Assembly (NCBI GenBank): GCA_002319875.1
Contig: DCFS01000310.1
Location: 1 to 12,716 of the forward strand
Origin: Treponema sp. UBA1798
GTDB lineage: Bacteria; Spirochaetota; Spirochaetia; Treponematales; Treponemataceae
DNA: 12,716 nt
Direction: 5' to 3'
Shown here: positions 5,472 to 12,716 of the stretch, one piece after another
Layout: the number at the start of each line of letters is the position of its first letter
Numbering within the stretch: the stretch's first letter is position 1
Position numbers and translations under genes: made by a program
Notes under the pieces: generated by a model
Told to the model about the DNA's origin: nothing
Databases searched by the model: none
Seen by the model: the letters and a program-made list of their open reading frames with translations, nothing else

Positions 5472-8400
5472 TCAGTTTTCCGCTTTTGACCGGTATCGTC
5501 CTGGTGGAATACCATATATTTTCTTAAAGACACGGCAAAAATATGCCTGGTCCTGGAATCCGCATTTTTCGGATATTTCATATATGGTAAAATTAGTATG
5601 AAGGAGCATCTTCGACGCCTGAAAAATACGATAGCGGTTCAGGTATTCCCACGGTGAAAGTCCGATTTCCCTGTGAAAAATACGCGTAAGGTAATCTTCA
5701 CTGACATGTACGGAATCGGCAAGTTTCCACCGCGAAATCTGGGTTCCTGAATTGCAGTTAAAATAATATACCGCTTTTTTGACAAGGGCACCGGTATCAG
5801 GCGGCAGAATTTCATCTCCTGCCAGAATAGAACGCACACGGCCGGCAAATTCTTCACCTTGTGCAATACTGCTGTTACAGAGGATGATGCGGGGTATCTT
5901 CATAAGGCGGTGCACCTTGATTTCATCATCGATTTCCTCCGGCAGAACGAACACGGGACAAAGAACTGTCACGGGATGCCGGCGTACCTGCTCTACAGCT
6001 TCACAGTCGAGCGTATCGAAGACCACAAGCGAAGGTACTGTTTTATTTACCACACCGGAGAATTCCGCCATGGAAGCAATCTGCATCACTTTACCTTCAG
6101 TTACCCACTGAGGATATTTCGAAAACGGAACACCTATAAAAAGAACGGGACTTTTTACGCAACTGCTCATATGAAGTTCGAAAAGACCTGAAAAAGTCTG
6201 AACTTTTTTTAAGTCCCTGTCCCCTGTTGCGGTTATACATAAAAAAGCTGCTTCTGAAAATGAAGGATCCGTACGTGAAGCATAAAGATGTGTCCAGTCT
6301 TCCGGTTGTGCGGTATCAGCATTCCATTCAAAAAGAGCCGCTCCGGGCACAGCATTTCTGCATGAAAAAAGAGGCCACGGATACAGAATCGTACAGCCTT
6401 TCGGGGTCTTTTCTATGGACGCTCCTGCAAGGAAAAGAATATTTTCAGCCAGCATAAGGTTATTCTGCTGCCAGACGTTCTCGGGAACGGTATTGCTGCC
6501 TTCTATCACAAGGCGCAGTCCCTTTTCTGTTTTTTCCGGATTCAGGAAACTGAACGGAACATTCCATTCATCACATAAAATTCTTAAAGCCTGTCTGAGT
6601 CTGCCGGGGTCTCCATATAACAGCGGCAAAGCAGGCGCCCCGGACTGCGAGCCAATAACGGATTCCACATGAAAGAGATGTTTTTCAAACAGAAGCTCAT
6701 TAGTCTGAGAACGTGTAAGATCGATAACCAGTTCCGTCTTATCAAGCTGTTCCGAAATACGGTTTTTTAAAAACACCATTTGAGCTGAAAGAATATCATT
6801 ATCGGTACATCCCGATTCAAGCAGGTGCTGAACCTGATCTATTTTTCGTGAAACTTCCACAAGAGGCTCACTCAAATCTTTTCCCACATTTGCAAAAAAG
6901 CTCGTTTTTGCCAGTTCCGCCTGCTCTGCTTTCTGCTTTGCAGCCGCATTCTCTTCAAAAAGAAATATTCCGGTGAGGGCGCTGCTTATTGACGACCGCA
7001 GTTCCTCAAAAACGAATCCCTCATACAATGGAACAGAGCAGATAAAATATCCCATCGGCTGCTTTTCCATAAAAAGCGGCTGCACCAGAAAGACGCCCGT
7101 ATCAAATCCCGTAATGTTCTTGGGCAAAAGCAATGACGCAGAAAACAGTTTTTCCTCATTGCAGCGGGTTTCCGGAGTAAAGCTGCCTATAAAACAGGAT
7201 TCCGTATCATTTTCAGTAAGGACAAGAGCTCCACGGGAAACACCCAGTAACGGCAGATGATTCGACAGTATATCCAGCAGAGATTTTCTGCTGCGTACCG
7301 CCAGCAGATCACACTTAAGAGAGTTTAACCTTGCATGCAGATGACGTTCGTGGAAACGGCTCGACTCTCTGACACTGTTCTGTATACGCGAGATCGTCAT
7401 ATAAAATCTGGTCTCAAGCCCCGCAAACCATTCGTCTGAAAAAACCGAAGCATTTTTAACAATTGCAAATGCATTGTACAGAAGTCTGATATCCATATCC
7501 TGCAGGAAAAAACGTTCAAGAACACGTTCCAGCAGTGAAAAAAAAAGTTCCGTATCCCGATATTCAATAGCGCCGATTAACGGCTCTATGGCGGCATTGG
7601 TATAAGTTTCGTCAAGTCTGAACAGTTCTGCAAGCGCCTTCGTAAGAGATTCCTTATCGCAGGGTATGGTTCCGGAAACAGATGCAAAGCAGGACGATCC
7701 GGTACAGCCGCAGGATTCCCTGATAACCAGATCCGTCGCCAGCAGGACATCATTTTCTTTTTTCTTATGTCCGGTCAGTGCATTCCGTATCATTGAAAAA
7801 GTAGTAAGAACAAGTTCGCTGTACGGCATATGCACTGTAGAAAAACCAAGAATGCGGCTCTCTACCGAATCATTAAAACCCGCACATTTGTAATCGACAG
7901 GAACTTTATAACCGTATTTCTGAAGATACCGCACCGCAGAAAATGTCATCATGTCACTCGAACCGATAAGTACTTCAAAATCACGACCCGGAATAAGCCC
8001 CCTGTCATGATATAACTGACGCATTGCCACGTCCCCATCTCCCCAGGGAAAAGGATCCGACACAAGAGCAGAAGTGCGCATATCATAACCGGCTGATGCC
8101 ATTACGTCACAGAATGCCTGATAGCGTTCTTCTGCGGAAACGTGTTCTTCCGGACCACGCAGAAATGCAATTTTTGTCGCCTTATGACAGGTTATAAAAT
8201 GTCGTACAAGATCAGCCATGCCGTTGTATGCGTCAAATGTCACACAGGGATGCCCCGGCATTTTATGTGCAATCGTAACATAGGGCATCTGTGAAAACGC
8301 ATTATGAAAACTGTTCAGTTCCTCTACAGGAACGGCCCCGCCGATAGAAGACCCCCAGCTGATAAGACCGTCAAGGTTCTGTGAATTCGCCAGGCGGTAA

Positions 8401-8576
8401 ATGCTGTTGCGCAGATACTCGGAATCTTTTACAACATTAAGCCGCCCTCCGGGGAAAATATAAAAAGCCGAATCCGAATGAGAAGCCTCACGTATAAGCA
8501 TCGTCCACATATTCAGGGCAGAGCCTGTATGTATGGAAGCGAGCAAAAATCCGATACGTGGTTTATCATGAACCAT
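5472..8576 (-). CDS. Large LacI-sensor/pseudo-kinase/AraC transcription regulator
   Basis: Probable activator of the pectin importer locus, 1034 residues. Residues 5-285 form a periplasmic-binding-protein-like (LacI-type) sensor without a LacI DNA-binding head; motifs include PRIGFLLAS, DAYNGM, KIAFLRGP and CAGFND. It ends in a cysteine cluster RESCGCTGSSC (286-296). Residues about 405-545 look like a GAF domain, followed by a coiled-coil linker. FFANVGKDLSEPL (560-572) aligns with the histidine-kinase box FxANVSHExRTPL but has Lys at the phospho-acceptor position (566). GDPGRLRQAL (655-664) recalls the kinase ATPase domain, but the ATP-binding boxes are missing. Residues 808-920 resemble a receiver domain. 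The C-terminal 925-1030 is a clear AraC double helix-turn-helix. An in-frame TAA four codons upstream fixes ATG 8576 as the first start. No ribosome binding site precedes it. Confidence 0.9.
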   Translation of the reverse strand: MVHDKPRIGFLLASIHTGSALNMWTMLIREASHSDSAFYIFPGGRLNVVKDSEYLRNSIYRLANSQNLDGLISWGSSIGGAVPVEELNSFHNAFSQMPYVTIAHKMPGHPCVTFDAYNGMADLVRHFITCHKATKIAFLRGPEEHVSAEERYQAFCDVMASAGYDMRTSALVSDPFPWGDGDVAMRQLYHDRGLIPGRDFEVLIGSSDMMTFSAVRYLQKYGYKVPVDYKCAGFNDSVESRILGFSTVHMPYSELVLTTFSMIRNALTGHKKKENDVLLATDLVIRESCGCTGSSCFASVSGTIPCDKESLTKALAELFRLDETYTNAAIEPLIGAIEYRDTELFFSLLERVLERFFLQDMDIRLLYNAFAIVKNASVFSDEWFAGLETRFYMTISRIQNSVRESSRFHERHLHARLNSLKCDLLAVRSRKSLLDILSNHLPLLGVSRGALVLTENDTESCFIGSFTPETRCNEEKLFSASLLLPKNITGFDTGVFLVQPLFMEKQPMGYFICSVPLYEGFVFEELRSSISSALTGIFLFEENAAAKQKAEQAELAKTSFFANVGKDLSEPLVEVSRKIDQVQHLLESGCTDNDILSAQMVFLKNRISEQLDKTELVIDLTRSQTNELLFEKHLFHVESVIGSQSGAPALPLLYGDPGRLRQALRILCDEWNVPFSFLNPEKTEKGLRLVIEGSNTVPENVWQQNNLMLAENILFLAGASIEKTPKGCTILYPWPLFSCRNAVPGAALFEWNADTAQPEDWTHLYASRTDPSFSEAAFLCITATGDRDLKKVQTFSGLFELHMSSCVKSPVLFIGVPFSKYPQWVTEGKVMQIASMAEFSGVVNKTVPSLVVFDTLDCEAVEQVRRHPVTVLCPVFVLPEEIDDEIKVHRLMKIPRIILCNSSIAQGEEFAGRVRSILAGDEILPPDTGALVKKAVYYFNCNSGTQISRWKLADSVHVSEDYLTRIFHREIGLSPWEYLNRYRIFQASKMLLHTNFTIYEISEKCGFQDQAYFCRVFKKIYGIPPGRYRSKAEN

Positions 8577-8582
8577 ATCGTT

Positions 8583-8611
8583 ATTTTACAAATATATGCC
8601 GGAAAAAACAA
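8583..8611 (-). promoter_or_regulatory. Candidate promoter of the regulator gene (possible leaderless transcript)
   Basis: On the minus strand TAAAAT (8588-8583) matches the -10 consensus at five of six positions, with TTGTTT (8611-8606, three of six to -35) 17 bases upstream. Transcription would start at about the A of the regulator ATG (8576). This agrees with the missing ribosome binding site. AT-rich spirochaete intergenic DNA makes chance matches likely. Confidence 0.3.
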
Positions 8612-8647
8612 TATGAAGTCCGCAACATGCAGGATAACTCATCTGGC

Positions 8648-8671
8648 TATACACACCTCTACTGTATACAC
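8648..8671. promoter_or_regulatory. Candidate AraC-type operator: two GTGTATA direct repeats
   Basis: On the minus strand GTGTATA occurs twice (8671-8665 and 8654-8648), separated by 10 bases, a 17-base period. AraC-family proteins typically bind pairs of direct half-sites about two helical turns apart. The pair sits about 70-95 bases upstream of the regulator start, just above its candidate promoter, so autoregulation is possible. No second exact copy was seen before the importer genes. Confidence 0.3.
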
Positions 8672-8816
8672 TTTGCGGAGTTCCGGTTTCTGACTGTATT
8701 CCGGATTCTCCGGCAGAGTGAACAACCTTGTCCATCCGATGATTCCATAGAGATAATACGCCATCGCCATACCTGACTGATAACCGCAGCTTTCAATTCA
8801 TACAGTACGCCTTTTA

Positions 8817-9776
8817 CTATCTTTTTCCCTTATCATAAATCTCTCCCAAAGCACGGGGAGGATGATTAGTCTTTGAAAAAAAGATAAGAAGCACCAATGT
8901 CAAAACATATGGCATAGTAAGAACCAGATCGCTGTAGCTGCCGGGCAGTTCCAGCTTGGTAACGAGAGCATAGCCTCCGGAACGGGCGAAGCCAAAGAGA
9001 AGACAGGTAGCCAGAGTAGGCAGAATTTTCCAGTTACCGAAAATAAAAGCGGCAATGGAAAGATAACCGAATCCCATAAAAATACTGGGGGAGAAATTAG
9101 AGGATATCGAATAGGCAAAACATATTCCGCCTAACCCGGACAGTGCACCGCTGGTAATAACGGCACCATACCTTATGGCCGCTACATTTCCTCCGGCCGC
9201 ATCCACTGCGTGGGGATTATCGCCGCATGCTCTTATCCGGAGTCCTGCAGGAGTTTTATAAAGAACATACCAGGCCATAACAGCCACCACAATAATAATA
9301 AACTCGAAGGGGTACACGGAGGTAAAGAAAGCTCCTGCTAAAGGAATCTTTGAAACAACAGGAATATCAATCCGGGGCGAAACGGCCAGCAGAAACTTAT
9401 TGGAGGTTTTCCCAAAGACGGCTGTATTTATCTGATTGGCGAGGAAGGCCGTTAATGCCAGTGAAAGAATATTAATAACCACTCCGCTGATAACCTGATT
9501 GGCCTTAAAGGTTATACATAACACCCCGTGAAGAACGGCATAAGCAGCTCCTCCCGCCGTGGCCGCAAACAGAGCGATATACATGGGCAAGGCTGAACCG
9601 GCGGGAAAAAGATGCTCTATAACAGCTACGGTCAGCCCGCCGCAGAAAGCACCGAATCCTAAAAGTCCTTCCAGTGCAAGATTAGTAATACCGCTGCTTT
9701 CGCTGTAGATTCCTCCGACCGCAATGATAAACAGAGGCATGGAAAAGGCCATACCGTTTATAATGATATTATCCAT
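8817..9776 (-). CDS. BMP/nucleoside-type ABC importer permease 2 (NupQ/RfuD class)
   Basis: Inner-membrane permease of the BPD_transp_2 family, 319 residues, with about eight to ten hydrophobic segments. Family blocks are ESSGITNLALEGLLGFGAF (26-44), the cytoplasmic loop ACGDNPHAVDAAGG (183-196) followed by GALSGLGG (210-217), and FIFGNWKILPT (245-254). ATG 9776 has AAGGAGG before it and overlaps the stop of permease 1 by 8 bases, so translation is coupled. An ATG further upstream would add 29 unrelated residues. It would pair with permease 1 and the double ATPase to import a purine nucleoside or riboflavin-like solute. The family cannot be split further by eye. It is the last gene of the cassette. 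Confidence 0.92.
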   Translation of the reverse strand: MDNIIINGMAFSMPLFIIAVGGIYSESSGITNLALEGLLGFGAFCGGLTVAVIEHLFPAGSALPMYIALFAATAGGAAYAVLHGVLCITFKANQVISGVVINILSLALTAFLANQINTAVFGKTSNKFLLAVSPRIDIPVVSKIPLAGAFFTSVYPFEFIIIVVAVMAWYVLYKTPAGLRIRACGDNPHAVDAAGGNVAAIRYGAVITSGALSGLGGICFAYSISSNFSPSIFMGFGYLSIAAFIFGNWKILPTLATCLLFGFARSGGYALVTKLELPGSYSDLVLTMPYVLTLVLLIFFSKTNHPPRALGEIYDKGKR

Positions 9777-10929
9777 GGATTGCCTCCTTCCGTGTCTGAT
9801 AGTAATTTTCCAGTTCCTGCTTATATTTCTGAACCAGAACCTGAATAAAAACCCTGCAGGCACTGATAAGGAGAAGGATGCCTGTAAGCAGCGAGGCTAT
9901 TTCACGCAGAACGCCCATGCGGGAAGACATATAGGTTGTTCCGTTGTTGATAACCGTAACCAGAAGAGAAGCCAGCAGACAGCCCGGGGGAGAAGAATTA
10001 CCAAGCAGAGCGACTGCAATAGCATCAAAACCGGTACCGGGCAGAACCGCCGGCTGGATAGAAGCAAAGGTTCCCATAAAATAGGTAACACCGGCTAAAC
10101 CGGCTAACGCACCACTTAACCCCATGGACAGTATTCTGGTCCGTCCGATAGTAACGCCGGCATAACGTGATGCTCTGGAATTCATGCCAACCGCTTTCAG
10201 ATCGAAACCGTATCTGGTTTGGTTTAACATAAATCCTAAAGCCGCTACGATAATCAGTCCCACCGGCAGCAGCAGGGGTATATCCATTTTAAGATTCCCC
10301 AGAACAGCATCGTTCAGAGTAAGCCGGGTTGCATCATTGATTTTCAAAGACTGTCTGGTAAGAGGGTCGATAAAATCAGTCTGGATAAAAAAACTGGTAA
10401 CGTAAGAGATTATATAATTAAGCATTATAGAAGATACTACTTCATTTGTATTGAATTTGTGCTTAAGCAAACCTATAAAAGCCCCCAGCAATGAACCGGA
10501 GGCCAGCCCGATAAGAACAACAAGAGGCCTGGCCACCCAGCCGGGCAAGGTCGAATATCCCACCGTTATGGTAGCCAGAAAACCGGAAAAGATCATCATA
10601 CCCGGTACACCTATGTTAAACAAACCGCACTTCAGGGCCACGGCCACAGAGAGAGAGGCAAAAAGCATCGGAGTCGTGTAGTCAAGCAGGCTCATAAAAT
10701 CGGTAAGCATACTCCTGTGGCCTGCATAGCGGGGCTTGGCCCAAAGTCCGGCTCCCTGCAGTATGCTCCGGTAGGCAGACAGAGGATTTTTTCCCAGAGC
10801 CAAAAGCAGTAAAGCACCTGCCAGCAGGCTCAGAATAATACAGAATAGAGCTATGGTGATTCCCTGTGATTTTTCCTGCCCAAGGGTCTTTACCATTACT
10901 TTTTTAATAAAATAATTTTTCGGCTTCAT
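9769..10929 (-). CDS. BMP/nucleoside-type ABC importer permease 1 (NupP/RfuC class)
   Basis: Inner-membrane permease of the BPD_transp_2 family, 386 residues. A long cytoplasmic start (1-22) and a membrane helix at about 24-46 (ITIALFCIILSLLAGALLLL) are typical of the longer partner. Family motifs are LKCGLFNIGVPG (99-110), NTNEVVSSIMLNYI (160-173), AVGMNSRASRYAGV (246-259), GALAGLAG (273-280) and GFDAIAVALLGN (300-311). It starts one base after the ATPase stop and overlaps the next permease by 8 bases, so the three genes are one translationally coupled unit. Substrate class is inferred from the family: purine nucleosides in Nup/Pnr systems, riboflavin in spirochaete Rfu systems. Confidence 0.93.
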   Translation of the reverse strand: MKPKNYFIKKVMVKTLGQEKSQGITIALFCIILSLLAGALLLLALGKNPLSAYRSILQGAGLWAKPRYAGHRSMLTDFMSLLDYTTPMLFASLSVAVALKCGLFNIGVPGMMIFSGFLATITVGYSTLPGWVARPLVVLIGLASGSLLGAFIGLLKHKFNTNEVVSSIMLNYIISYVTSFFIQTDFIDPLTRQSLKINDATRLTLNDAVLGNLKMDIPLLLPVGLIIVAALGFMLNQTRYGFDLKAVGMNSRASRYAGVTIGRTRILSMGLSGALAGLAGVTYFMGTFASIQPAVLPGTGFDAIAVALLGNSSPPGCLLASLLVTVINNGTTYMSSRMGVLREIASLLTGILLLISACRVFIQVLVQKYKQELENYYQTRKEAIHG

Positions 10930-10930
10930 A

Positions 10931-12472
10931 TCAGAGAACCCCCATCATGTATTCTCCCACTTTCTCAGTGGTCAGATCTGCGGCCGGCGAAACATGGCGG
11001 AATTCTCCGTTGTAAATAATCCCGATGGTATCGGCCAGAGCCATTATTTCATCCAGCTCAAGGGAAATAAGCAAAACAGCTTTTCCCTTGTCTCTCTGGG
11101 CTATAATATCTGAATGAATAGTTTCTATAGCCCCGATATCCAGTCCGCGTGTGGGTTGTACAAAAACCAGCAGCCGGCTATCCAGTTCTATTTCTCTGGC
11201 AATAACAGCCTTCTGCTGGTTACCGCCACTCATGGTTCTTACCGTGGTAGCACTGCCCTCAGCACTGCGTATATCGTATTTATCTATAAGCTTGTCTGCC
11301 TCACTTATAAACAGAGGTTTATTGAGAATCCCCCAGCGGGAAAAAGGAGCTTTGTAATAGGTTTTAAGATTTAGATTCTCTGCCAGTGAATTATCCAGAA
11401 GCAATCCTGTATCCTGCCGGTCTTCCGGTATAAAAGATATACCAGCCTCTATTCTTTCCCTGATAGACAGAGCGTTAACAGACCGGCCGTCCAGTACAAC
11501 CGTTCCTTCGTAACAGGGAATCAATCCCGCAATGGCTTCGGCAATTTCGCCTTGTCCATTCCCGGCAACACCGGCAACAGCAAATATTTCCCCTTCCCGC
11601 ACGGAAAAACTCACATTACGGACAGTCTGTACACCATCATCACGGCGAATGGAAAGATTCTCTACTTTAAGTACTTCTCTTCCAAAGTCATGTTCGTTCT
11701 TCTTAACCATAAAGAGAACTTCCCTCCCCACCATTTTATTGGCCATTTCCCTGGTAGAAGTGCTTTTTACATCCATTATTCCCGTAAGGCAGCCTCTTCG
11801 TAAAATAACACAGCGGTCGGCTACCTGTTTTATCTCTTCAAGTTTATGAGAAATGAGAATAATGGTCTTTCCTCCTTCCCTCAGATTTCTGATAATAGAA
11901 AGAAGGGCTTCGATTTCCTGAGGGGTAAGGACAGCAGTAGGTTCATCGAAAATAAGGATTTCCGCATTACGATAAAGCATCTTAAGAATTTCAACTTTTT
12001 GCCTGGTTGAAACAGGTACTTCATCTATTCTCTTATCCGGATCAACTTCCAGTCCGTACAGGGCTGAAAGCCCTGTAATTTCCTTTCTGGCTTTTTTTAT
12101 ATCCAGATGAGAAAAGAGGCCGAAGCGTCTGGTAACAGGTTCTTTACCTAAAATGATATTCTCACAGACAGTCTGGTTTTCCACCAGTTTGAAATGCTGA
12201 TGAACCATTCCGATATTTAAACGGGCAGCATGGTTCGGAGAAGAAATAATCGATTTCTTTCCTCTTATATAAATATCCCCTTTATCCGGTTCATACAGGC
12301 CGAAAAGAATACTCATCAAAGTTGATTTACCAGCCCCGTTTTCTCCAAGAAGTGCAAAAATTTCACCCTTGTTAACGGAAAAGGACACATCATTACAGGC
12401 AATAATACCGGGGAAATATTTTGTAATATGTCGTAATTCAACTACAGGCTGTGATTCAGGAGGAAGACTCAT
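10931..12472 (-). CDS. BMP/nucleoside-type ABC importer ATPase with two nucleotide-binding domains (NupO/RfuB class)
   Basis: Cytoplasmic energy subunit, 513 residues, with two fused ATPase domains. Domain 1 has Walker A GENGAGKST (43-51), the Q-loop region MVHQHF (89-94), Walker B ILIFDEP (172-178) and switch His (209). Its signature is unusual: EVPVSTRQKVEI (151-162) replaces the family LSVGxQQRVEI. Domain 2 has the degenerate Walker A GVAGNGQGE (301-309), normal for this family, a good signature MSGGNQQK (414-421), and Walker B ending VQPTRGLDIG (438-447). One intact ATP site (Walker A1 with signature 2) and one non-catalytic site are therefore expected. ATG 12472 follows GGAG at spacing 7. 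A GTG at 12529 is possible but adds 19 poorly conserved residues. No BMP-type binding protein is found before it in the window. Confidence 0.94.
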   Translation of the reverse strand: MSLPPESQPVVELRHITKYFPGIIACNDVSFSVNKGEIFALLGENGAGKSTLMSILFGLYEPDKGDIYIRGKKSIISSPNHAARLNIGMVHQHFKLVENQTVCENIILGKEPVTRRFGLFSHLDIKKARKEITGLSALYGLEVDPDKRIDEVPVSTRQKVEILKMLYRNAEILIFDEPTAVLTPQEIEALLSIIRNLREGGKTIILISHKLEEIKQVADRCVILRRGCLTGIMDVKSTSTREMANKMVGREVLFMVKKNEHDFGREVLKVENLSIRRDDGVQTVRNVSFSVREGEIFAVAGVAGNGQGEIAEAIAGLIPCYEGTVVLDGRSVNALSIRERIEAGISFIPEDRQDTGLLLDNSLAENLNLKTYYKAPFSRWGILNKPLFISEADKLIDKYDIRSAEGSATTVRTMSGGNQQKAVIAREIELDSRLLVFVQPTRGLDIGAIETIHSDIIAQRDKGKAVLLISLELDEIMALADTIGIIYNGEFRHVSPAADLTTEKVGEYMMGVL

Positions 12473-12716
12473 ACTAATTCTCCATAAAATGTCAGGCAGG
12501 AATCGCAGCAAGGCTGTTCTCTCTGCCACGGATGGCGCGAATTGCAGTTTTGACTTTGCACAAACCGCAAAATAATGATTGTACAGGGATCGTCTTTGCG
12601 TTAAAAGCGTACCAGTAAATAACTTCTCCGCTTCACACGACGAAATCGTGATGGACGATCATCATTCCCCATGACCAAATCATATAGGGAACCTCTGAAA
12701 ACTTCAATTTTTAGAG
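12473..12716. other. Non-coding right edge, 244 bases
   Basis: No gene is supportable here on either strand. A 46-codon open stretch on the minus strand lacks an ATG and is not recognised. Small inverted repeats lie around 12636-12650 (CACGA/TCGTG), and a palindromic repeat end occupies the last 30 bases. The promoter of the ATPase gene should be here or further right if a binding-protein gene precedes it. I see no convincing -35/-10 pair and no riboswitch that I recognise. Confidence 0.6.
12687..12716. repeat. Palindromic repeat or insertion-sequence end, cut by the window edge
   Basis: GGGAACCTCT (12687-12696) opens a stem: CTCTGAAAA (12693-12701) pairs with TTTTTAGAG (12708-12716), including one G-T pair, around a 6-base loop. 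If the next bases were GTTCCC the palindrome would be longer. Ends of this kind occur at IS5/IS1182-type elements and in small palindromic repeats. The identity is a guess from memory of such ends. Confidence 0.35.

Noticed and set aside
8701..8713. CCGGA/TCCGG hairpin as terminator of the ABC cassette
   Set aside because: The stem is only 5 bp with a 3-base loop and no T-run follows in the direction of transcription.
8639..8770. A 43-codon minus-strand frame between permease 2 and the regulator
   Set aside because: The composition is faintly protein-like, but there is no clear ribosome binding site, no recognised family, and it overlaps the candidate operator.
12540..12680. Riboswitch (purine, FMN or similar) ahead of the BMP-type cassette
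   Set aside because: I recognise no conserved aptamer core. Only small isolated stems are visible.

Overview
The window looks like a chromosomal piece of a pectin-using, diderm, host-associated bacterium, most likely a spirochaete of the Treponema type. This is inference. It rests on a sugar-binding protein with a cleavable signal and no lipobox cysteine, a LacI-sensor/AraC regulator of a style common in spirochaetes, a BMP-type (nucleoside or riboflavin class) ABC cassette, and an intergenic spacer full of long hairpins. No rRNA, tRNA or marker gene settles the taxonomy. Every convincing gene lies on the minus strand, so transcription runs from right to left.

Right half, in transcription order. 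There is a non-coding edge with a palindromic repeat end (about 12473-12716). Then comes a tightly coupled three-gene ABC cassette: a double-NBD ATPase (10931-12472), permease 1 (9769-10929) and permease 2 (8817-9776). These belong to the BMP/PnrA/NupNOPQ/RfuABCD import class. The cognate binding protein is not in the window.

Middle. A 240-base gap holds a candidate direct-repeat operator and promoter. It precedes a 1034-residue regulator (5472-8576) with a periplasmic-binding-protein-like sensor, a GAF-like region, a histidine-kinase-like region that lacks its phospho-acceptor histidine, a receiver-like region and a C-terminal AraC helix-turn-helix.

Left half. An LplB-type permease (4454-5383), an LplC-type permease (3537-4436) and a secreted binding protein (1888-3480) form an oligosaccharide importer. 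After a 508-base structured spacer follow a GH105 unsaturated rhamnogalacturonyl/glucuronyl hydrolase (249-1379) and the N-terminus of a probable CE8 pectinesterase that runs off the left end. Taken together the left two thirds read as one catabolic locus. The regulator senses a pectin-derived ligand, the Lpl-type importer brings oligogalacturonides or rhamnogalacturonan fragments through the inner membrane, and the hydrolase and esterase process them. The ligand and substrate are inferred from the neighbouring enzymes.

The most unusual part is the spacer 1380-1887. It holds four long-stem hairpins in a row, a branched three-stem structure, two near-identical 80-base copies of a nested palindrome exactly 110 bases apart, and two further perfect hairpins. 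It contains no gene I can support. No clearly new biological system is evident. This spacer and the pseudo-kinase regulator are the best candidates for follow-up.
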